Of a stretch of 64,000 bases of DNA, positions 48,421 to 61,600 are shown piece by piece. The notes beneath the pieces are model-generated. The model searched no databases. It was given only the letters and a program-made list of their open reading frames with translations, and was not told the DNA's origin. The translations under genes were made by a program, and so were the position numbers. The stretch spans positions 1,054,001 through 1,118,000 of the forward strand of contig JAKZZE010000007.1 of NCBI GenBank assembly GCA_024220505.1. Direction: 5' to 3'. The DNA is from Rhizopus arrhizus (taxonomy: Eukaryota > Mucoromycota > Mucoromycetes > Mucorales > Rhizopodaceae). The first letter of the stretch is position 1, and each line of letters starts with the position of its first letter.

Positions 48421-49597
48421 TGGTGATAGAAATGTGGATTGATAATAAATTAAATACAGCGATCGACATTGCGCCTTTTTATATGTTTTTTTGAAGACGC
48501 ACGTTGATTTAATTTTAATATGCTGTGTGTATTTTTAGCAAGGAACTAGAGGCATTGAGGAAAGTATATTATATCTCCTTTTGAAACCTTGTATTGCAAT
48601 GAATGTAAGGTTTTGGATTGCAGTATTTTTAGCAATGATTATGTAAAGATCGTGAATAAACATAAAAGAAGCTGTTTCCTTTTTAATTTATTACCAATAA
48701 ACTACAATACGCTCATGTACACTTTCTAATTCTATGGTTTTGTGCAACATAATCTTTATTTCGTCATATTCTCGACTGACATATTCAATATGTATTCTCT
48801 TTTTTTTTATACTAAAAGTCATATTCGATATTACGAAAGATGACCGTTAGATCATTTTTCTATTATAAGTTATATTCATTAGTGTAAAACGGACCTTCAA
48901 CTTGATAGCAAAGTAGAAAGTAAATGATTGAATTCGTCCAATGCCTCCAAGCCTATCTATAAAACACATGAGATAATTACAAGTACAAGCGTATAGTGCT
49001 ATGAGTATGAAGATGATTTTAGGATGCCAGTAAAACGCTTTTTTATCGAGATTCTTGTGTACCTTGATATTAAAAACGTTAACCAATAATAGCATGTTAT
49101 TTGATCTGAACTATAAATTAATTATGCAGTAGTACGTCTGGTCACCAATGGTGCATTCTATATTTAGGTATGAATACGCCTATTCCGGGAAACCGATAAT
49201 TTCTTATTTAATTTAAAATTATGTATCTGAAACCATAATCGGTTGGGCTTTCGGACAGTATTAGAGCAATTTAATGTTGTATCCCCAGTTGCTAGAAATA
49301 TTCAATTGTTTTCATTCGCGTAAATTAATTTATACCCTCAGTTTTGAACTGTTTTTGTATCAATACGCTGTTATCCGATTCAGATGCGTAGATCATTGTA
49401 TAAATCTGTTGTTATTTCTAATGAATGTTACACGCGCCCCAAAAATATTAATTGACGAACAAAAGTTCGATCTTTGTAGCGCGTTCTTACGCGTTGAGTT
49501 CATAAAATGAAGACCAATTTCAACAAAAAAAAATTATTAAAATATCTTGTGTGCCACGATGTGTGGCTCAAAGTTTAATAAAAAATAACTTACCTTA

Positions 49598-49598
<1 letters not shown>

Positions 49599-49642
<44 letters not shown>
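49599..49642 (+). repeat. Poly(A) tract of about 44
   Basis: Long homopolymer in non-coding DNA. Confidence 0.9.
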
Positions 49643-49644
<2 letters not shown>

Positions 49645-50330
49645 TGTGTGGCATTTTATTTTACATATTCATTTTGCACAATTCTTTATAGATACTCGTG
49701 TCCATAACTTGTTTTAGTTATTATGGCCAACAAGAGTGAATATCATCGAATAGCATAATATATAAATTGCTCATAAGTCTTTGAGGATTTCAAAAAAAAA
49801 TCCCACGGTCTAAACTTTTATCAGTCGACATTGTTTGACGATCATCTTTACTCATCATATAACAGACATAGGGCTTACCAATATATTGCTTGAAGCAAGG
49901 TATCGTGCAAAACGGGATACCAAGCCAAGAGAGATTCTCAACCCGGTTATCACTACCTAGTATTTGATATTATTCGCAGGCCGTGGATGACATGGGAAAG
50001 ATTTTATTAACAGTAGTAAAAGCTTGAGGTTGAATCACAAATACTTAAAAGTACAAAACACGCAATCAGGCCACCATTGAGAAAAAGAATAAAGCCAAAC
50101 AATGCCGATATAGCTTAGCTTTAAGCTTAACTACTTTCTCTAGAAATTTATAAATACTATGATAAAAATCGCCAGCCCAAGTAACGATTAAGATTGGACC
50201 ATTAAATTATGAAACTATTGGTAGTTTTAACATCAAACATTGAAAAGGAATGGCTAAAAGTATAGATATTATTCAATTTGTAGCTGATTCTAGAAACTTG
50301 AAGTTTGTAAGCTTTTAAGTTTTGTACTTT

Positions 50331-50521
50331 TTTTTTATAAAAAATGGAATAAGTTTACGATTCACTATGTATAGTATGATTTTTATAAATTTTAATGGTT
50401 TTTTTATCCAATCATTATTAGTAGATACAGGAAAAATGGAAAAATGGTAACCATAATTGAATATTTCATCAAGAGAGAAATAAAAATGTTATCATATGAC
50501 AGTAGCAAAGGCAACAAGACT
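50331..50521 (+). repeat. Dispersed repeat X, copy 2
   Basis: Near-identical to 40430-40620. Beyond AAGGCAACAAGACTA the two copies diverge completely, so the unit ends are sharp. Confidence 0.8.
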
Positions 50522-51263
50522 AGCATTAATGATCAGATAATGGGATCTCAAAACAACTATCAGATGCATTTGCATCACCATTGTATAATTGTAGCTTAAC
50601 ATTAAAAAAATGGTTAATTGTAATACAAATGCTTAGTAAATAAACACTCAACTTTATTGAGGTTACATATGCACTGCTGACACCTAGCACTGTAAAATAT
50701 CACCAGATATTAAATATTATGGGCTTAGATATGTTTATAGAATCCCTAAACATCAAAATTGATTATAATAACTTTTTAAGCCTTTAATATAAATCCAAAG
50801 ATAAAAAAAAAGATAAAAAGTACCTAGACGCCAATTATATTTTTAAATAAGGCCTATGAGAAACAGACACATTAAAGAAATACGAATAACGCATTTAATT
50901 TGCAACTATACATTGAAGAAAAAAAGGGAAAGAGAGAGAAAGGGACGTGTGCTTTAATTGTATGTGTATGTTTCTATAAAAAAAAAAGCGAAAATTAATA
51001 ATTCTATTTTGTAAGTTTTTTCTTATTAGGTTGCTGGAATTCTAGTTAGTAAAACTTGCTTTAAACTCAAAGCTGTTACATATCAGCTGCTTACAGACTT
51101 GATAATAAAGTTAAAAAGTTTAACTTTAGATTTTAATTCAAGCAAATGTATAGAATTATAGTAAAGCTCTCATTAAGTACTTTCATGAAATGATCTAGTG
51201 GGTACTGTCTATGAATTACCCAATTCTCCATCTTTATTCTTTGTGTTGAATCAAAGAATGATT

Positions 51264-51397
51264 TTCTTGGGATAGTGCTATTATCATGGGTTATCTTTTG
51301 GGGCTCGTATCATCACTACTCTTGCCTCCGTCTCGAAGAACAAGAATGCTAAGTTTGGTGCTGCTGGTGCTCTGCTGTTATCATTGAGCGCGTATAA
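51264..51397 (+). pseudogene. Fragment of the thiolase last exon
   Basis: Matches the last exon of the thiolase gene (25775-25607), inverted, including GCTCGTATCATCACTACTCT and the terminal ATTGAGCGCGTATAA. Two internal deletions: about 12 bp around the GCSGA codons, and about 24 bp removing the catalytic VCNGGGG codons. Many transitions. It starts close to the position of the exon's splice acceptor. Not functional. Confidence 0.85.
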
Positions 51398-52802
51398 ATA
51401 CAATTCATGTGAATGAAATCAGAAAGGAAAAAAAAATCATAATACTTATCAAATAACAATACTAGTAATAAAAAGAAACGCATGTAACCCTTGCATTTGT
51501 CACAATATTTTGTTTGTCTTTATTGATACTATTTATTGGTTGTAAGATGAAATCAGCAGTGAGCAGTAAAGACAAAAGAAATCGTAGCATGTTACTGAAT
51601 ATAGCCTTTTATCTTTTTATTTTTCCTTCACTGTCAAACAGCATCCGTCATAGAATAGTGCGTGCATGCAAACCTTATGGTGAAAAGGGAAATACTTTCA
51701 ATCATTGTTTCATACGCTGCTTTCTGTCTGAGGAAACATTCTTCTTTTTATTTTTGGGGATATATACCATGTGTGCAACAGTAAATCGACATATGTAAAA
51801 ATAAGAAGTCTTTGTTTCAGTGTAATAATTCCGTGCTTTAAGCTATCAGCACTAATTTGCAACTTACAGAGACAGTCTTTGTTTTGCTATAGGAAGATTA
51901 GAATGGACCTTGGGCGTTTTACTATTGTTTAACAAGTCTTTAACAAAGAGTTTGATAAATGCTATAGTATCTGGCTCATTCCAAGTTGAAGAGCATAGCA
52001 AGGAAGCTGCATTTACTTGTCTAAAGAATCGCGTAACGTTTTATTTTCAATTCAATTGGTCATTGTTTATTTATAGATAAACTAACCATTTAAATGGTAT
52101 GAGAAAGTAATGTCATCGCTTCCCCGATAAATCGGTCTAAAGGCTACATTCAGCCAATCATGAAAGTGAAGTTTGCGGCTTTACTGGCCCGTTGTGATTA
52201 GGTACATGAAAATGAATAGTCATTTAGTTACACAGCTAGGTTTTACTAACCCATATAGTAATTAGACAGCTTGTTCCAAACATTAGGCTAAGGGTTGCCA
52301 TTTTGAATGCTAACAGTGCTATTTACAGACCTCTCTTCAACTATTTATTTTTCGGGAGCCTCACAACTTCAACAAAAAAATCCAGTGATCGTTTCTATTT
52401 TCCAAACCTCAGCTGAACTCATATATATACTTTATGACCGTGTAATATCTTTATTTTGCTCTTTTTTTCTTCTTTTAATTCTGTGCAAGGCAAACTGAGT
52501 ACTAAAAGCCTTTCTTTTTTTGCTTTTTTAGAAATGAATTCATAATTAACTGTCATACATTGATTTCGTTGTGCCCTGGAAAAGGCATTTTCCTTTATTG
52601 GATGGCAATGTTTTCAATTGAAAAGAGTTTTTTGAAGAATAGGAGGAAGAATATGTATATGTTCCAAAAATCAACGTGTTACACTTTGTTGACACTATTA
52701 ATACTTAGAAAAACAGCCTGATGATCATTTTCATAGTATTACAGAAACGCATAAACGAAACATCGATTTTCTTTATCCTTTCTCCGAAAGCTGCATATCA
52801 AA

Positions 52803-52838
<36 letters not shown>

Positions 52839-54031
52839 GAATAGCTCATTGGTAGTAAAGACTATAAATGAATGATGTTTTTTTATGAATAAAAGCATTT
52901 TAAATTAGCTTTATCATCTCAACTACTTCAAATCTATACTCTATGCCCACTTTTCCAAAGGCTATTTCATTTTGCGTTGACAATATTCGGATTCCACTTC
53001 ATATTAAGTGTAACATCCGGAATGAAGCCTGCTAAAACACAAATGACATAGGATGAATTTAAATCTTTTGGCTATTATTTACTATTCACCAATGCAATAA
53101 ATTTTTTTTAAAAAAAAGCATCGAAATGCTGAGACATTCCGATTTGTTATATGAAAATCTCATGATAATTAAAAGGTATCTAACCTTCTAAAGAAAGGTC
53201 CAAGCGACATCACTCTCAAATGCCGAGTTTTAAATTGCATACAAAAAAATATAAAATTTCCTGAAATCTTTTGAAACAAGTCTTTTGATCTAAATATAGT
53301 AGTCTTACTAAAACAGAGGAGTTACATGATATCGGTTAAATAAGCATTACCTTACATATATATTTGCTCAGATATCGCTGTACGGGCTAAATGGAATACT
53401 TCATGCCTTGGTAAGGCTAGGCTATATATCGGTGTTTCGTTTCAGATACCATTTTTTGTTTTTGAAGGGTCTAAAGTCAAAATATGTCAAACAAATAACA
53501 TATAAAGTAGTAGTGGGATTCTGATACAGTAAAAGAGAATAGCAGGAGAGCACCAAAAAACTAGGAATTCGTATATGTTAATAAATGGTTTATACAATGA
53601 ACCTCAAAACGTTACAAGCAGAGACCAGTCTTAGATATCAACAGACTCAAGTCACTGAGACATTTCCAGCGGTACTTGAAAATTAATATGCGACATTTAC
53701 TACTACAATCTAAGAATAAACGCAACATGATTTTGTCAATACTCCTTTTTATCTAGTGGGTTGAAAGAAATGAACAAAGTTGTATGCTAAAAATATTAAC
53801 CTTATTTGTATAATTATTGCTAAAAATACTGCAATCCAAAACCTTACATTCATTGCAATACAAGGTTTCAAAAGGAGATATAATATACTTTCCTCAATGC
53901 CTCTAGTTCCTTGCTAAAAATACACACAGCATATTAAAATTAAATCAACGTGCGTCTTCAAAAAAACATATAAAAAGGCGCAATGTCGATCGCTGTATTT
54001 AATTTATTATCAATCCACTTTTCTATCACCA
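51398..54031. repeat. Right arm of inverted duplication IR2
   Basis: Inverted counterpart of 23.14-25.61 kb up to about 53.83 kb; from there to the CRP-1 start it matches the CRP-2 upstream DNA (48.42-48.64 kb) instead. Contains the T run at 52808-52832. No gene recognised. Confidence 0.82.
53969..53976 (+). promoter_or_regulatory. TATA box of CRP-1
   Basis: TATAAAAA 63 bp before the ATG; the same motif precedes CRP-2 in inverted orientation, with a variant before CRP-3. Confidence 0.55.
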
Positions 54032-54277
54032 ATGAAGTTGTCTCTCTCTATCTTGCTTTTTGTCTCTGCTCTCATCAGCGTTCAAGCCTCTACCAATCCC
54101 AAGCTCTCTCCTGAAGGCTGTATCCGACCCAACAACCGTGGCGAAGGTGAAGGTTATGGCTGGAGAGGATACTGCTGCAAAACCAGTGATGACTGTCGCA
54201 GCGCTTGTATTAAGGGCAAGTGTAACGGAAGGATCAACCCCAAGCTCGCCCGACCCATTGATGATGATAGCAACTAA
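54032..54277 (+). CDS. CRP-1: secreted Cys-rich protein with one 6-Cys domain
   Basis: Single exon, 81 residues: signal peptide (1-19), one module with cysteines at 30/48/49/55/59/64, and the tail PIDDDSN. Substitutions in the module relative to domain 1 of CRP-2 are few (GYGWRGYCC, CRSACIK). It sits in the opposite orientation to CRP-2 and -3 and has no UGT partner; its 3' flank is shared with the others up to about 54.565 kb. Confidence 0.88.
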   Translation: MKLSLSILLFVSALISVQASTNPKLSPEGCIRPNNRGEGEGYGWRGYCCKTSDDCRSACIKGKCNGRINPKLARPIDDDSN

Positions 54278-54565
54278 ATATTGATGGAGGGGCTAGCGTA
54301 ACCATACAGGCTAGTCTTTATCTTTTATTTTGAAAATAAATACTTTTGGGTACTTTGTCTAAAAAGTTTTGTATATCGTTCTATATATTCTTTTATTCAA
54401 CTAGTAAGAAAATCTATACATTGTAATGATAGATTACCTTTAATCAAACAATGCTATACAACCATAATATTAGCACATAAAAAATAATATTGATATATTT
54501 GCTTTATGATCATCTCTTACGCTGTAAAGTCTTAAAATTTAATCAAAGAGTTGAACAGCAAAAAA
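54278..54565. repeat. CRP 3' flank repeat (copy 1)
   Basis: Inverted relative to 22.26-22.53 and 47.70-47.98 kb; closer to the latter (shared CTAAAAAGTTTTGTATATCG). Ends at GTTGAACAGCAAAAAAAAG, exactly where the UGT flank would begin in the other two loci. Confidence 0.75.
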
Positions 54566-57016
54566 AAGAAAAAGAAAAAAAAAGAAAAAGAAATTGGACC
54601 AGTGAAGCATACTGCAGTTGAATTGTGGTAATGTCGTTAAAAAATCTAGAGATAGCTCTTAAGTAGTCAAACAAACTAAGGATCAAAACAAATGTTTAAA
54701 GGAAATCAAAGACATCTACGTAGCCTATAGCTATCTTAAAAGCTTTTAAGAACGGAATAAGGGAGCATAGCTAAAAGAAAGAAATAGGGATAAAGCATAT
54801 AAAAATTGGTTCATAAATTGAAGTGTACTTTATCGAATTTTTTAAAAAATGTAGTTATTCGAATCAATCATCCTGAGAAATATTAATGAGGAAGGTGGTG
54901 TTCAGTAATACTGCTTATACCTAGAGAGAGCAATGCTTTTTATATGGCAAGTAAAAAGAAATTAGAGAATTAATAAGTTTATAAATGTAGTAACTGAGCA
55001 TGATATAACATGAAAAAACCAAATAACTACATGTATATAAAATACTCAATCATACAAAGACAGAAAGATCAATAAAGTTAAACATGCTGCAGAAGTAAGA
55101 ATGGACAATCGCTCCAGCTTGTGACATTTCTCAAATGCATTTGATATTTAAATTTATCTTTCTTCGTTGTACATTCAAAACTTGATTAAAATTCAATTCA
55201 GCAGTGACATTGCAACTGCTCTAAGTGTAAAACTATTTCCTCAAAAAACACTAGGCGGGAGCAAAAGTGGAATGTATATTAAAAGATTGTTTAATATATT
55301 CCCAAGATGTAGTTAAAGTCTAATGCTAGTAGAGTAAGCCGAGAAAATCTGCATGAACATAGATTGTTGGACTATATTGATTCTTGAAGAATGTATTCTA
55401 AAAAAAAAAGGTAAAAGAAAAAATCCAATTTAAAAAGTACTAGAATTACTGCCATTGAAATTTAACATGAATTAAGAATGGGGTGTTTAACAATTTATAT
55501 AATGTAACTGAAGCACTGAATAATAGTGTGGTAAGATTGTAACCTTACCTTTTTATTTGTAAGCTCAAAGTGTTTTTACTATAGCAATATGTTCGAGTAT
55601 GGCAAAGACGGAGAAAGGAAGCAAGAGATTACTTGATGGGAAGAACACAAATTGTTGTTATCTGTTCTCCATTAGATTTTCTGTATTATTATCCTCTCAT
55701 ATTTTTCCTTATGCTGTCATAAATTATTTAATTACGTATGAATTAGTATCGATAGGATTGAAGGGAGCAAAGATATTAGCCTTATTTGATTGTATGCATT
55801 CGGGAATATTTATTATTACTTTGCATGAAAACAATGGGGTCAGTTGTTTTTATTAATCATAGGGTTGTAATTATAATAAGCTTTGTTTTTTGATTAAAAT
55901 AAGTCTGACTGCTATCATTCTACGTTTTGAAATATCCATAAAAGACAGGAATCTTTTTTCTTTTTACCAAAAAAAAATCGCAAGTTTACGTCAAATGAAA
56001 TAAAAGTAGATGACCTTTTAGTACCTCTGTTTTTCTTAATTTAATTCTCCTTCCACCCAAGCACTAAACGAGAGACAACAAGAATAGCAAGGGGCATTTA
56101 TAGATATTCAATTTTTTCAAGAAGCCGAACAAACTTTTAAACTTTAAAAGTGGACCAAAGTTAGTTTTGCCCTGACCAGAAAAGTTTCTTTTAAACCGAA
56201 TTTTAAAACAGATCTCTTTTCTACTAATGGCTCTTCTTTTCTTGGATAAAATTTGAATAAAGTGTTTAATATATAAAGAGTTGTACATTTTTTTATATTT
56301 TCTTTCTACATTAAAATGACCCAACCCAACAAAATCACCAAAATTCGATTGATTTGTAACCCTCCCAACAAAACGAACAACAAAAAGTTCAAGAAAAGGT
56401 AAATCAAGGTATTATATGATATGCTTGTACTAATCGGGCATAAAAGATCAAAGAACATTAAAGAACTACCAAAGAATTTAAAGATCATTCTTACTTGCGA
56501 AAAATGTCAAGCTAGTATAAAAGATACTACAACGTTAAAACGTCCAAAGTTGATAGACTTTTGATTTGCTTTTTGTATAAAAATTTATGTATTTTACAAA
56601 TAAAACATACTTGTCTCGAATTATCAAACATAGAAAAAGACTTGTTCAATTCAAATACACAATGAATATAATAAAAGCCACTACTGCATGCGAAACTTAT
56701 TGAAACGCGCTCATTATATTATCAAATATACTTTATGTGAATGAAGAAAAATGATTGCTTAACTGGTAAGAATGAATGTATTATAGTTAAAAATCAAGTC
56801 TTTGCTGTAAATCAAACAAGAAAAAAAAAGTAAACTTAAGGAGTTTGCTTCTCCCTCTCTTATTCATTCTTTCTTTAGTGTAACAAAGACAAAAAAACTA
56901 AATTTTTTTTTGTTATTCAGCAAAACCAAACAAACAAAATAAAATAAAAAACTTTTTTTTTTCTTTTATTCCCTTTCTTTTTTTATCATATTTGTATAAA
57001 AAAGGAGAGAGGTGTA
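54566..57016. other. AT-rich spacer
   Basis: No convincing gene. Short frames (55599-55856 plus, 56064-56488 minus) lack any recognisable domain. The last 150 bp is T-rich and probably the promoter of the peptidase gene. Confidence 0.4.
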
Positions 57017-58409
57017 ATGATGACAACTCAAACAGAGACTAGACAACGTAAAAAAGAATCATCCTTTTTTTTTTCTATTCACTAACTTGATATTAGCGAG
57101 AATGAAAGAAAGTATAAATGTGACACTAAAGGTAAAAAATTGCAGAGTTGTCGCTATTATAAAACTTTTCTTAATAAATATTTTATTAGAGAAAAGATTT
57201 TGATGATGAAGCGATTGACACAAAAGAAACTAAAAGACACTTGACCAACCCACCTTACCGTTCTCGTATTAACTCTGACCAAGATCTCTGGAAAACAATA
57301 TCAGTTTTAAGACAAGACTGCCGAACAAGTGGTAAAGTAAAATAATGTCCGCATAGACACATACATATCATAATACTATTGTTGTTGCTAGGTATTATAC
57401 CCAAATTAGAACCTAACCTTAAAAATGAGGATACACAATATGCTTACCTTTGCAGTGACAGTACAGATTATATTTCAACTGGGATTATGGACCTTGGTTG
57501 GGGCTGCGGATATCGTAATTGTCAGATGTTGATGAGCTTTTTAGAAAAGGAAAAGCAAGATGGCGATTATTTACTAAAACAAGTCATTGACATATCCTCT
57601 ATCCAATTATTATTAGAAAAGGCCTGGCAAGAAGGTAAACGAATGATGAACATTCACGTATTCGTACTTACTCGTCAGCAGGCTTTGATCCATTAGGAGC
57701 TAAACAATTAAAAAACCATGTTTTTAAAACCCGTAAATGGATTGGCACAACTGAGGTTTATACCCTATTGGCTTACTTGGGTATCCGTTCAACCATCATC
57801 GATTTCCATCAACCAGGTCCACAAAAGCTTCACAAAGACATGTTTGATTGGATACAATCTTATTTTACAAGCAACATAACAACTAAAAAGGGCAAAAAAG
57901 TTTATACCACACACCGTCCTCCACTTTATTTACAACATCAAGGGCATAGTAGAACTGTGGTTGGCATCGAGCTATTGAAATCAGGGAAGAGAAATTTAAT
58001 TATATTTGACCCAGGAAGACGTATGCTTAGATCATTTACAAAAAAGAGAATAAACTACAATGAGGACACAGAAAGCAGTAATGAAGAAGAAGAAGAAGAA
58101 GAACCAGAACAAGAAGAGGATGAGGAGGAAGATGAAGAAATAGATATTATGAATGATCATAAACCATCTCTAAGCCAAAGATTCTTTTCAAAGCTAACAA
58201 AATCCAATAACAACAATGCATCAAGTCCGTATTATCCACATAGAGTAGATGATAAAACAATTGCAAAACATAGACAATATCAAATATTAGTATTAGGACA
58301 AGTCGTATATCAACAAGGTGAAATGCATTGGGACGAAAATAAAGGTTACTTAGTAAGTGAAGAAGAAAGAGAAGCAATGAAAAATGTGACAAGCTTAGCC
58401 ATTATGTAA
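57017..58409 (+). CDS. C78-family cysteine peptidase, ZUP1/Mug105-like (UFSP fold)
   Basis: Related to ZUFSP/ZUP1, a K63-specific deubiquitinase, and to UFM1 proteases. Five exons: 57017-57047, 57097-57131, 57190-57331, 57392-57634, 57682-58409; 392 residues. Catalytic Cys108 in DLGWGCGYRNCQ; later AWQEGFDPLGAKQL, KWIGTTEVYTLLAYLGIR, PPLYLQHQGHSRTVVGIE with the catalytic His, and LIIFDPG with the Asp. Unlike animal ZUP1 there are no N-terminal zinc fingers, resembling the short yeast Mug105 form. An acidic low-complexity insert (about 30 Glu/Asp residues) lies between the catalytic core and the C-terminal QYQILVLGQVVYQQGEMHW block. The first two exons (31 and 35 nt) are inferred from a canonical branch site and phase; an ATG at 57102 would give a shorter form. 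Confidence 0.82.
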
Positions 58410-58666
58410 ATTATGGCATATTATATCCTATCTCTCTCACTTTGTATAATAAACATACATCCTCTTTTTACATTGTATATTTTTTTAAAACAAAAAAAAA
58501 AAAGTTTTTGAAACTAAAAACGCGACTTTTGATATGAACACGTATTGATAACAAATAAAAAAAAATTGTCCGCAGTCGTGTCAAGCGGAAATACTAAAGC
58601 GTATTTAAATACTGAGTTTATTGATGCATTTCCAACAACATCCAGCGTATGTTTTTATACTTTAGA

Positions 58667-61600
58667 TTAACTTAATTCAAATCCAGTGTTTGAGTTTATT
58701 GCTATTTATTCCATTTAGTCGACAACATTTAGAACACTGTACAATTACACTTACAATAAGACAATTTTTCTTTCAGTTGTGCTTTTCTTGTATAAGCTAT
58801 AATAAAAAAAATCAAGACCTAACCTTTTTCTTCTGTAAGTTTTTGTTTTGTTTTACCTGGTAGTTTTAAAAGATTGAAGCTAACATAAAATGTAAGTAAC
58901 ATGGCTAAACATTCTTATATGCAAACCTACCATGTTGAGCTTGTAGGTAATCTTCCGGATTTAGTATTCATTTTTAATACTGACTTGATCATTCTAATAC
59001 TTGCAGGGCCATCCAATTCAGTCGATACCATTCGAATCGTGAAGGGCGGTTGCAAATAACTAAATCCTCCCAAGGGCGGTTTGGGGCATCCTGTAACAAA
59101 TTTTAAAAGTGCCTTCTTTTCTTCAAATGTAAACTGCTCAACAATTTGCCAAAAGGATCTAATTACAGGATGCTCATCAAAGTACCCGTCTTCATAGACT
59201 GTGTGTTTACGTATATCTAAAACATCTAATACTAAATTAGTCGTTCGTTATTTATAACTTATAATTTACGCATACCGAAATCTTTATCTTCACCTGCTAG
59301 GACTCTACATATACCATCATTAATTATATATTAAAAGGCTTTTTCTTTTCTGTTTTATACCTTTGTAGTTCTGGAGGTGAAAAAAGTCTAATCCAACTTT
59401 CTGATACCACCGTTTTAAAACCTTGAATGAACGCATTGGTTTGGTTCTTGGCCCTTTGATTTAACTTGTAGTCAGCCATTAAATAAACATATTCAATCCT
59501 GTTGCTATTCACAACAGGCACATGTTTGCCTCTCTACATGAAACATTAAGATCATATTCACATAAAATTCAACTTGCAATTTTCTGTTTACATATTTAAG
59601 TTCATGTGATTCTATTTTTCCAAATACATCTTCATCAACTTCAAAAGTAAGGCCCAAAACTTCCACATCACCTAATGATAAAGAGACAAATGAGTAAAAC
59701 AAATTTGTACATGTAAATATGATACCTTCGTAATTTTTTACATATATCAAGTTCTTCCATACATCCTCATCTAATTCTTTCAGTTCCTCAAGAAACACGT
59801 TTCGACCTAACAATTTGGCAAGCAAAAAACTAGCAAATTGAACATCTAAAAGAATACCTTCACACACAGCTTTTCCTATGGCCTTTTACCCACTTAGTAT
59901 TTTTTTTTATCGTTATCATCATAGTTTAGAATTACTTTGCCAATGAATTCAAAAAGCTGAATATGGTTTTTACCGTGAACGGCAGAGGATGGACTAGGAT
60001 AGAAACTATTTTGACTTGTTGCTTCAAAAAGTCCATAATTGGGCTTAAATGCTTCACTGATTAAAGTTGTAATAAACTCTAGATTTTAGCATTAGCAAAA
60101 ATATAAAAGCATACACAAGCAGGTAGGTTGCTAACCTTTGAAGGGACCACCTCTATCAATACCAGCCTCTTCCATACCAAGTTCATTGATAAAATTGACC
60201 CTGATCTTCCCTTTCCACACTGAAGTGGGTAAAGATGACAACTGCTGATAACCATCCAGCAAGACCTGTCCTCTTTTGACTGTAATCAAATGATTGTTTT
60301 CAAAAGAGGGGGGCTGTTCAAGATTAATCCGATCTCGAAAGATCTTGAGCCTTACGTCAAATGGAACTGTATGTGACATCAGTTGAAGAATACGTAAAGG
60401 AACAGGACCGCCTTGGTTGAAGTTTGCCAAGAAAAGAGCAGCAGAGGCATTGGCATCCTTTTTTTTGCTTTGAAAAAGTGAAGTAAATGCTTTGAGTTTG
60501 GAGGGCATCGCCGAAACAAGTAACCAGTGGTTCGGTGGGCAAAAAGAATGATGCAGGTCTAAATCATAAATTTGTAACAAAAGTTGTCTTGCAGCCTTGA
60601 AGGAAATGGCAGCCGAGGGAAATTCTGCAGCGGGTTGCTGTATGAGTGAAAAATAAAATGAATTGAGAAAGGCGCTTATTTGAATTAGATCTTTAGGTGA
60701 AAAGGGTTTTTGATACTTAAAGATATCAGAATCATCCAGTGTTCTATAAATATAAAATTAGAAAGTGTAGTGCTTTAACTTGATATGCGCTTACAAAAAT
60801 AAAATGGAGCAAGCTTGGCAAAAGACTTTGAGAACTTGAAGCAGAGGCTCCTTTTCAATGTCATTTCGTTTGGATGCGTCTAAATAAATTTGCATATTGC
60901 CCGTCGGACCAAACTGATTCATCACTTGCCACAATTGAGGCATGAGATTTGTTGTAAATGCAATCTTGTACAGAATCTTATTACTGTGTGATGCGAATGT
61001 ATCGATGAGAAGTGAGTACATGGAGAAGATCGATTCCACTTCCACAGAAAATAAGGCAAATTCTCCCCCTGTGTTTGGCAGTGGTTGCTTGCCTCGTTTA
61101 AAAACATTTTTGAATGAAGAATGAGTTGATATATTGAAATGAACGATGTCATGAAACAGCTCATCCATAAAAGGGCGAGTCCAGAGGTACCCTATTTGCT
61201 TTACAACCCTATCAAATACAGCAAACGAAAGCGAGTTCCCCCATGTAGCTTTAGACCACTTGAACAATGGATGATAATGTGGGAAAGATGAGGATTGCTT
61301 GTCAGAGAAATATGTCTTACTGTATTGTAAAAATGAGGTAACCAATTCGACTAATTCTGTTCGATCGCCATCACTACCGTTCCACAGATCAATGATATTC
61401 CCAAGTAAAAACAAACAGCCGTTACCATCCAGTTTCTCCATACATGTCTTTTTATTAGTTGAATAGAGCAGGAAAGGAGCTACAGCACCCAAAACCCATT
61501 TCTTGAGGCTATCAATAATCATCTTTGTAGAGCTGACGATTGATATAATTCCCGGCACAGCCAATGTATTTGTCCAGAGAAAGATAGAAGCAGTTGCCAT

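Larger units (their letters stand above)
48421..51263. other. AT-rich non-coding region
   Basis: The first about 220 bp is the CRP-2 promoter region, repeated at 53.83-54.03 kb. The remainder has a run of about 44 A (49599-49642), repeat X at 50331-50521, and no convincing gene; short frames at 48847-49095 and 49274-49510 have no recognisable product. Confidence 0.45.

Noticed and set aside
57379..58409. Initial reading of this gene as autophagy protease ATG4
   Set aside because: Motifs DLGWGCGYRNCQ, KWIGTTEVY and LQHQGHSRTVVGIE match the C78 (ZUP1/UFSP) family, not C54.
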